Source: Zeaxanthinibacter sp. PT1 (GTDB lineage Bacteria > Bacteroidota > Bacteroidia > Flavobacteriales > Flavobacteriaceae). Taken from it: a DNA stretch of 64,000 bases. Of this stretch, positions 59,532 to 64,000 are shown one piece after another. A program made the position numbers and the translations under genes. Under the pieces are notes generated by a model. That model did not search any database. It saw only the letters and a program-made list of their open reading frames with translations, and was not told where the DNA came from. The DNA lies in assembly GCF_028464225.1 (NCBI RefSeq), contig NZ_JAQPCN010000004.1, positions 211,036 through 275,035 on the forward strand, read 5' to 3'. The number at the start of each line of letters is the position of its first letter. Within the stretch, counting starts at the first letter, position 1.

Positions 59532-60908
59532 ATGGCACAAAAACCTTCAATACCCAAAGGCACCAGGGATTTTTTACCCTCAGAAGTAGCTCGTAGGAAT
59601 TATATCATCGGCATTGTTCAAAAGCACTTTGAAGCTTATGGTTATCAGCCTATAGAGACCCCTTCTTTTGAAAACCTGGATACCCTGATGGGAAAGTACG
59701 GAGAAGAAGGAGACCGACTGATTTTTAAAATACTGAATTCCGGAGAATTTGCGGAAAAAGTTGACGACGCCATTTACCAGGAAAAGGATTCTAAATCACT
59801 CTACTCTCAAATTTCTGAAAAAGCACTGCGGTATGACCTAACCGTTCCCTTTGCACGTTTCGTGGTGATGCACCAGAACGAGCTGCAATTCCCGTTTAAG
59901 CGATACCAAATTCAGCCGGTCTGGAGAGCAGACAGGCCGCAAAAGGGTCGATTCAGGGAATTCTATCAATGTGATGCCGATGTGGTAGGTTCAGATTCGC
60001 TGCTACAGGAAGTAGAGTTGGTGCAGTTGTATGATGCTGTATTTACCGATCTCAAACTAGAAGGGGTTACCATTAAACTCAACAACCGGAAGATTCTTGC
60101 CGGAATCGCAGAGGTCATTGGGGCAGGGGATAAGCTGGTCGATTTCACTGTAGCCCTCGATAAAATGGATAAGATCGGGGAAGAAGGGGTGCGCAATGAG
60201 ATGTGGGTTAAAGGAATTCCGCAGGAGTCTATTGACAAGGCACAACCCTTATTTGCGTTGAAAGGATCTAATGCCGAAGTACTGGAGCAGTTAAGTGATT
60301 TCTTGTCCTCTTCTGAAGCAGGGAGTAAAGGGGTAGAGGAATTACGATATATTACAGGGACCCTCGAGGAACTTGGATTGGATTGCTGTACACTGCGAAT
60401 TGATGTCACCCTGGCCAGGGGACTGAATTATTATACCGGGGCCATCCTGGAGGTGGCTGCGCCGGAAGGAGTATCCATGGGATCCATTGGAGGAGGTGGA
60501 CGCTATGATGATCTTACCGGCATATTCGGGTTAAAGGATATCAGTGGCGTGGGAGTGTCATTTGGCCTGGACAGGATCTACCTGGTTATGGAGGAATTAC
60601 AGCTATTTCCGGAGACCCTGGATAGAGCCTTGGACGTGCTCTGTATTAATTTTGGCGATAAAGAAGCACTGGCCGCTACTAAATTAGTTCGGCGCTTAAG
60701 AAGTGCAGGTTTGAAATCTGAAGTATATCCTTCTTCTGCAAAGATCCAGAAGCAATTTAAATATGCCGACAACAGGAATGTTCCCTTTGTGATCCTTATT
60801 GGTGAGCAGGAATTAAAGGATGGAAATTTTGTTGTAAAAAACATGGAAAGCGGTACTCAGCAATCCTATCCGCTGCAGAACCCGGATGATTTTATAAATA
60901 GTTTATAG
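59532..60908 (+). CDS. hisS: histidyl-tRNA synthetase
   Basis: A 458-residue class II aminoacyl-tRNA synthetase. Motif 1 is at the N terminus, IPKGTRDFLPSEVARRNYI; motif 2 is FKRYQIQPVWRADRPQKGRFREFYQCDAD near 120-150; the His-specific loop LARGLNYYTGAILEV (HisA) is near 295; and motif 3 SVSFGLDRIY-like VGVSFGLDRIYLVM near 340. A C-terminal anticodon-binding domain (about 365-458) follows. Its last six bases overlap the convergent NUDIX gene. Confidence 0.98.
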   Translation: MAQKPSIPKGTRDFLPSEVARRNYIIGIVQKHFEAYGYQPIETPSFENLDTLMGKYGEEGDRLIFKILNSGEFAEKVDDAIYQEKDSKSLYSQISEKALRYDLTVPFARFVVMHQNELQFPFKRYQIQPVWRADRPQKGRFREFYQCDADVVGSDSLLQEVELVQLYDAVFTDLKLEGVTIKLNNRKILAGIAEVIGAGDKLVDFTVALDKMDKIGEEGVRNEMWVKGIPQESIDKAQPLFALKGSNAEVLEQLSDFLSSSEAGSKGVEELRYITGTLEELGLDCCTLRIDVTLARGLNYYTGAILEVAAPEGVSMGSIGGGGRYDDLTGIFGLKDISGVGVSFGLDRIYLVMEELQLFPETLDRALDVLCINFGDKEALAATKLVRRLRSAGLKSEVYPSSAKIQKQFKYADNRNVPFVILIGEQELKDGNFVVKNMESGTQQSYPLQNPDDFINSL

Positions 60909-61451
60909 TCTTTTCTGAACCTGGCGGATGACCGTTTTATAATAGCCGGGTTGATGCGGGACGTATTTACCCGGATTGGCCATTCCCCACAGTTCTTCAG
61001 CGAAAGTGATGAGGGGCACCAGTTTCAGGGCAGCCACTTCATCATCCTGTTTTTTTAGTTCGGTTATCGGTTTGTTTAGCAGGCCGAGGAAGGTATGATG
61101 AAATTCAGAGTCGATTAGATCTTCACGATGTTTCCTGACTGATTTAAATACCCCTATTTGTTCCAGCTCCGAAAACTTGATCTCGAGCCCGATCTCTTCA
61201 GCCGTTTCCCTAAGGGCAGCATCTTCGATACTTTCACCGGCGCTGATATGACCGGCAACAGAAACATCCCAAAGTAGGGGGTAGGTAGTTTTCTCAGCAC
61301 TTCGTTGCTGTAAAAGGATCCGGCCATCCGCCGTATAAAACCAGATATGGACCGTAGGATGAAACCAGCCATGCTTATGAGCTTCTGATTTTAAAGCTTC
61401 ACGCCCGGTGGGATTTCCCTCTGCATCCCAAATTGCAACACGCTCTTCCAT
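60903..61451 (-). CDS. NUDIX hydrolase, isopentenyl diphosphate isomerase-like
   Basis: A 182-residue NUDIX protein. The NUDIX box GHISAGESIEDAALRETAEEIGLEI is intact with the REx2EE core. The N-terminal half (VAIWDAEGNPTGREALKSEAHKHGWFHPTVHIWFYTADGRILLQQRS) is typical of the YfcD/Idi-like subgroup. It would hydrolyse an unknown nucleoside diphosphate derivative; isomerase function is not supported because the typical Idi Cys residue is not evident. It follows the M42 peptidase gene on the same strand after a terminator. Confidence 0.9.
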   Translation of the reverse strand: MEERVAIWDAEGNPTGREALKSEAHKHGWFHPTVHIWFYTADGRILLQQRSAEKTTYPLLWDVSVAGHISAGESIEDAALRETAEEIGLEIKFSELEQIGVFKSVRKHREDLIDSEFHHTFLGLLNKPITELKKQDDEVAALKLVPLITFAEELWGMANPGKYVPHQPGYYKTVIRQVQKRL

Positions 61452-61466
61452 AAGGTAATATAAAAA

Positions 61467-61496
61467 AATCCCCCGTGGATGCGGGGGATTTTATTG
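61467..61496 (-). terminator. terminator of the M42 peptidase gene
   Basis: On the minus strand AATCCCCCG pairs with CGGGGGATT around a short loop and is followed by seven T residues. It sits just before the NUDIX gene start. Confidence 0.85.
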
Positions 61497-62585
61497 TTAA
61501 TCAAAATAACTGAAGGTTTCTCCATCCTTGATCGTGAGCAGTGTCTCGTAGATAAGACGGATCACATTTTCCACATCATCTTTATGGACGGTTTCTACGG
61601 TCGTATGCATATATCGCAGCGGTAAGGAGATCAATGCAGATGCAACTCCCCCGTTGCTGTAGGCGAAGGCGTCCGTATCCGTACCGGTTGCCCTGGAGGC
61701 AGCCATCCTTTGGAAAGGGATTTCTTTTTTCTCCGCGGTTTCTATGATTCGCTCGCGTAGCTTGTTCTGAACGGCAGGGGCATACGAAATAACCGGTCCT
61801 GCCCCGATTTCTGTATGTCCTTGTTTTTTCTTGTCGATCATAGGAGTAGTGGTATCGTGGCAGACATCGGTGACAATGGCGGCATTCGGTTTAATCCTCT
61901 GGGTGATCATTTCTGCTCCCCTAAGTCCGATCTCCTCCTGTACGGAATTCGTGATGTATAAGCCAAAGGGAAGTTCTACCTTATTTTCGTGTAACAACCT
62001 CGCTACTTCGGCAATCATAAAACCACCGGCGCGATTGTCAATGGCCCGGCAAACAAACTTATCCTCGTTTAGGATATGAAAAGTGTCAGGATAGGTGATG
62101 ACGCATCCAACGTGCACCCCCAGTTTTTCAACTTCAGCCTTGTCTTTTGCTCCTATATCAATAAAGATGTTTTCAATCTTTGGCGGTTCTTCTTTACTCT
62201 TATCCCTGGTGTGTATTGCCGGCCAGCCAAAGATCCCTTTTACGATCCCATTTTTAGTGTGGATATTCACCCATTTGGACGGGGCGATTTGGTGGTCACT
62301 ACCCCCGTTCCGGATTACGTAGATTAGCCCATTGTCCGTTATATAGTTCACATACCAGGAAATCTCGTCAGAATGCCCTTCGATGACCACCTTGTATTTG
62401 GCGTCTGGGTTAATTACTCCAACGGCAGTACCATAGGTATCCGTAATAAAGGTATCAACATAGGGTTTCAGGTAATCCATCCATATTTTCTGACCTTCCC
62501 ACTCGTACCCGGTAGGGGAGGCGTTATTGAGGTATTTTTCAAAAAAATCGATTGATTTTTTGGTAAGGATCTTTTTTGCGGTCAT
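61497..62585 (-). CDS. M42 family metallopeptidase
   Basis: A 362-residue zinc aminopeptidase of the FrvX/glutamyl-aminopeptidase family, a dodecameric-type cytoplasmic exopeptidase. Metal ligands are expected at His71/Asp73 (EGHSDEISW), Asp near 189 (CRAIDNRAGG), Glu of NSVQEEIGLRGAE near 225, Asp of IVTDVCHD near 250, and His of YMHTTVETVHKDD near 330. The length is normal. A -7 box TAGATTTG lies on the minus strand (62609-62602), 17 bases upstream. Divergent from DUF4294. Confidence 0.94.
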   Translation of the reverse strand: MTAKKILTKKSIDFFEKYLNNASPTGYEWEGQKIWMDYLKPYVDTFITDTYGTAVGVINPDAKYKVVIEGHSDEISWYVNYITDNGLIYVIRNGGSDHQIAPSKWVNIHTKNGIVKGIFGWPAIHTRDKSKEEPPKIENIFIDIGAKDKAEVEKLGVHVGCVITYPDTFHILNEDKFVCRAIDNRAGGFMIAEVARLLHENKVELPFGLYITNSVQEEIGLRGAEMITQRIKPNAAIVTDVCHDTTTPMIDKKKQGHTEIGAGPVISYAPAVQNKLRERIIETAEKKEIPFQRMAASRATGTDTDAFAYSNGGVASALISLPLRYMHTTVETVHKDDVENVIRLIYETLLTIKDGETFSYFD

Positions 62586-62601
62586 GTATCTGTGTTTTGT
62601 A

Positions 62602-62609
62602 CAAATCTA
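62602..62609 (-). promoter_or_regulatory. -7 box of the M42 gene
   Basis: TAGATTTG on the minus strand matches TAnnTTTG, 17 bases upstream of the start codon. No -33 TTG is obvious. Confidence 0.45.
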
Positions 62610-62687
62610 AGTATAATTCACTTTTATTTAATAGGGCTGTCAGGGGTTTATCTTTACTTTTGGCAAGACTTTTGTTTAGTAAGGCGC

Positions 62688-63374
62688 ATGAGATATAAAT
62701 GCATATATATTCTTGTAATGATGCTTGGGAGTATAGGATTTTCCCAGGTAGAGGAGGTAGAGTTGGACTCGCTGGCAGAGAAGCTGATCATATTGGAGGG
62801 GGACAGTACATTCCAGGAATCGATCATGTTGGAGGAGGTTGTTGTTTTCAGCCCGCTGGAGTTTAAGTCTTATGAAGACAAATTGCGGTACTATATATTA
62901 AGGAGGAAAACACATAAGGTGTATCCTTATGCGAAATTGGCTTCGGACCGATTGGTAGAATTGAACAGCAGGCTTGGAGAATTACAATCCAAGCGTAAGC
63001 GCCGGAGGTATACCCGGGAGGTTCAGAAGTTCATAGAGCAGGAGTTTTCCGAAGAATTAAAAAAGCTCACCCGGACAGAGGGGCAGATCCTGGTGAAACT
63101 GATCTACCGGCAAACAGGAATCACAGCATTTGACCTGGTGAAGGAACTCCGGAATGGATGGAGGGCATTCTGGTATAATACTACGGCCAGTCTTTTTAAT
63201 ATAAGTCTGAAGGAAGAATACCACCCGGACATGGTGCATGAAGACTATTTAATAGAAGATATCTTGCAACGTGCATTTGCCGCCAGGCATTTAGAAAGAC
63301 AGGAGGCGAAGATAGATTATGACTACGCTACACTGACCAACAAATGGTCTTCAGAAAAAAAGCCGGAAAATTAA
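62688..63374 (+). CDS. DUF4294 family exported protein
   Basis: A 228-residue protein. I place the start at ATG 62688 (MRYKCIYILVMMLGSIGFSQ), a good signal peptide; the frame upstream to 62592 adds a hydrophobic stretch that overlaps the divergent M42 promoter. The mature part has the DUF4294 pattern: LEEVVVFSPLEFKSYEDKLRYYILRRKTHKVYPYAKLASDRL and QILVKLIYRQTGITAFDLVKELRNGWRAFWYNTTASLFNISLK. Function unknown. Neighbourhood with the M42 peptidase is recurrent in flavobacteria. Confidence 0.88.
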   Translation: MRYKCIYILVMMLGSIGFSQVEEVELDSLAEKLIILEGDSTFQESIMLEEVVVFSPLEFKSYEDKLRYYILRRKTHKVYPYAKLASDRLVELNSRLGELQSKRKRRRYTREVQKFIEQEFSEELKKLTRTEGQILVKLIYRQTGITAFDLVKELRNGWRAFWYNTTASLFNISLKEEYHPDMVHEDYLIEDILQRAFAARHLERQEAKIDYDYATLTNKWSSEKKPEN

Positions 63375-63480
63375 TTTGCGGGTTCTGGGAAAATCACTTA
63401 TCTTTTCCTTCCTTTTTCGGTTAGGCCTTTAGGGCAATAATCTCACTTTTAGGGAATTAAAAACTTCAGGGATTTTTTTT
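63375..63480. other. AT-rich spacer without a gene
   Basis: Between the DUF4294 stop and the first promoter of the tandem array. It holds poly-T and poly-A tracts (63471-63488) and no open frame of note. Confidence 0.5.
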
Positions 63481-63500
63481 AAAAAAAACCTTGTCAAAAG

Positions 63501-63533
63501 TTGCTGGCGAAACGAAAAAGGGTTGTAGTTTTG
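63501..63533 (+). promoter_or_regulatory. tandem promoter P1 of the putative rRNA operon
   Basis: TTG at 63501-63503 and TAGTTTTG at 63526-63533 with a 22-bp spacer. The surroundings read TTGCTGGCGAAACGAAAAAG and then GTTGTAGTTTTGCAGCCCG, almost the same as P2 and P3. Confidence 0.75.
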
Positions 63534-63638
63534 CAGCCCGAAACAACGAAGAGTTGTGGGGATTAAAGGCAGCAATGTCACGTTCATTAAGTCGTTATTG
63601 AAGTCAGGATAGAGGGAAAAATTTTTTTCCCAAAAGGT

Positions 63639-63670
63639 TTGGCGAAACGAAAAAAATGGTTGTAGATTTG
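63639..63670 (+). promoter_or_regulatory. tandem promoter P2 of the putative rRNA operon
   Basis: TTG at 63639-63641 and TAGATTTG at 63663-63670, spacer 21 bp. The -7 box is 137 bp after that of P1. The flanks TTTGGCGAAACGAAAAAAAT and GTTGTAGATTTGCAGCCCC repeat those of P1. Confidence 0.78.
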
Positions 63671-63776
63671 CAGCCCCTAACAACAAAGGTTGTCGGGTAG
63701 TAAAGGCAGAGATGCCGCGTTCTTTGAAGCATTATTGGAGTCAGACAAAAGAAAAAAAATATTTTTTCAAAAAGGT

Positions 63777-63806
63777 TTGGCGGAGAGAAAAACGGTTGTA
63801 TATTTG
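63777..63806 (+). promoter_or_regulatory. tandem promoter P3 of the putative rRNA operon
   Basis: TTG at 63777-63779 and TATATTTG at 63799-63806, spacer 19 bp, best match of the three. The -7 box lies 136 bp after that of P2. A purine-rich leader follows. Confidence 0.8.
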
Positions 63807-63889
63807 CACCCGCTTTGAGAGACAGTAAGTGCTCTAGGGCAAAAGAAAAGTAAACAAGTTCATTGACATATTGGTAGACAAAAGCGTTT

Positions 63890-63905
63890 TATTACTTCGG
63901 TAATA
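63890..63905 (+). other. UUCG tetraloop hairpin in the leader
   Basis: TATTAC-TTCG-GTAATA: a C(UUCG)G loop closed by a 6-bp stem, an exceptionally stable RNA structure. It lies downstream of P3 in the same transcript and probably folds in the rRNA leader. Confidence 0.6.
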
Positions 63906-64000
63906 GAATCGAAAAATTAACAGAAAATCATTTTGAGACCATTGGGGCTATAAAGGGATGAGGGGAAACTCTTGTTGACTTATGGTCGCGAACATTATTT

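Larger units (their letters stand above)
63476..63820 (+). repeat. degenerate tandem repeat of about 137 bp carrying promoters P1-P3
   Basis: Two full copies and a third partial copy share, in order, an A/T tract, a TTGGCGAAACG segment, a TTGTAnnTTTGCAGCCC promoter end and an AACAACnAAnGTTGT hairpin-like segment, then TTAAAGGCAGnnATG and TTATTG(A/G)AGTCAG. The third copy keeps the promoter only. Confidence 0.75.

Noticed and set aside
1..64000. CRISPR arrays, IS elements, prophage, integrase, tRNA genes, toxin-antitoxin or restriction systems.
   Set aside because: No repeat-spacer pattern, transposase or tRNA fold was seen, and every intergenic gap over 300 bp is accounted for by the riboswitch region or the promoter array.

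Overview
The window is chromosomal DNA from a member of the Bacteroidota, almost certainly family Flavobacteriaceae. The evidence is the Bacteroidota promoter signature (TTG, about 16-23 nt, TAnnTTTG) upstream of many genes, SusC/Oar-type TonB-dependent receptors, many short lipoproteins and DUFs typical of flavobacteria (DUF4199, DUF4252, DUF4294, DUF5777, DUF6263, DUF6495), a 950-residue CarB, a SerB-SerA fusion and the alternative GlmU-like protein. Genus cannot be fixed from sequence alone. Nearly all of the window is housekeeping and compact: about 65 protein genes, no tRNA, no IS element, no prophage, no CRISPR and no recognisable defence island.

Layout. 1-5.2 kb (minus strand): MsbA-like ABC exporter, phosphohexomutase, GT2 glycosyltransferase and DUF4199 membrane protein, an envelope-oriented group. 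5.3-12 kb (mostly plus): L31 type B, GlmU-like protein, tRNA modification enzyme MtaB, alpha/beta hydrolase, lytic transglycosylase and cardiolipin synthase. 12-16.7 kb: two minus-strand proteins of unknown function, then rpmH (L34, 52 aa) and carB. 16.7-18.7 kb: a YceI protein, a CxxCH lipoprotein and a divergent DUF5777 barrel. 18.7-22.6 kb: the complete oxidative pentose phosphate set (gnd, with divergent zwf-pgl). 22.6-24.8 kb: thioesterase, small membrane protein, RmuC. 24.9-30.2 kb: a cobalamin acquisition locus, with a minus-strand ABC transporter and a plus-strand TonB receptor led by a cobalamin riboswitch.

30.2-34.1 kb: an S41 protease lipoprotein divergent from an ECF sigma operon (sigma, putative membrane anti-sigma, two DUF4252 proteins) that has a candidate self-regulated promoter. 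34.1-39.1 kb: purB, HEAT-like protein, sirtuin, TrmH-type methyltransferase, and a small VOC/SRPBCC group whose last gene carries an in-frame amber codon. 39.1-44.3 kb (minus): GH13 amylase lipoprotein, CarboxypepD-regulatory protein, DEAD-box helicase, RdgB. 44.4-53.6 kb (mostly plus): methyltransferase-like membrane protein, SatD-DUF3307 pair, SerB-SerA fusion, RlmH (minus), nadC-yihY-DUF2147-priA. 53.6-63.4 kb: orphan LytTR regulator, rpsF-rpsR-rplI, large Oar-like receptor, DUF6495, hisS, NUDIX, M42 peptidase, DUF4294.

The last 0.6 kb (63.4-64.0) contains three tandem near-identical promoters spaced about 137 bp apart and a leader with a UUCG hairpin. This looks like the control region of a ribosomal RNA operon whose genes start beyond the window. 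The most noteworthy signals are that promoter array, the one-sided riboswitch control of the B12 locus, the GTAAC-N16-CGTC promoter of the ECF operon, the broken VOC gene, a terminator stem embedded in the purB 3' end, and the apparently leaderless rlmH.
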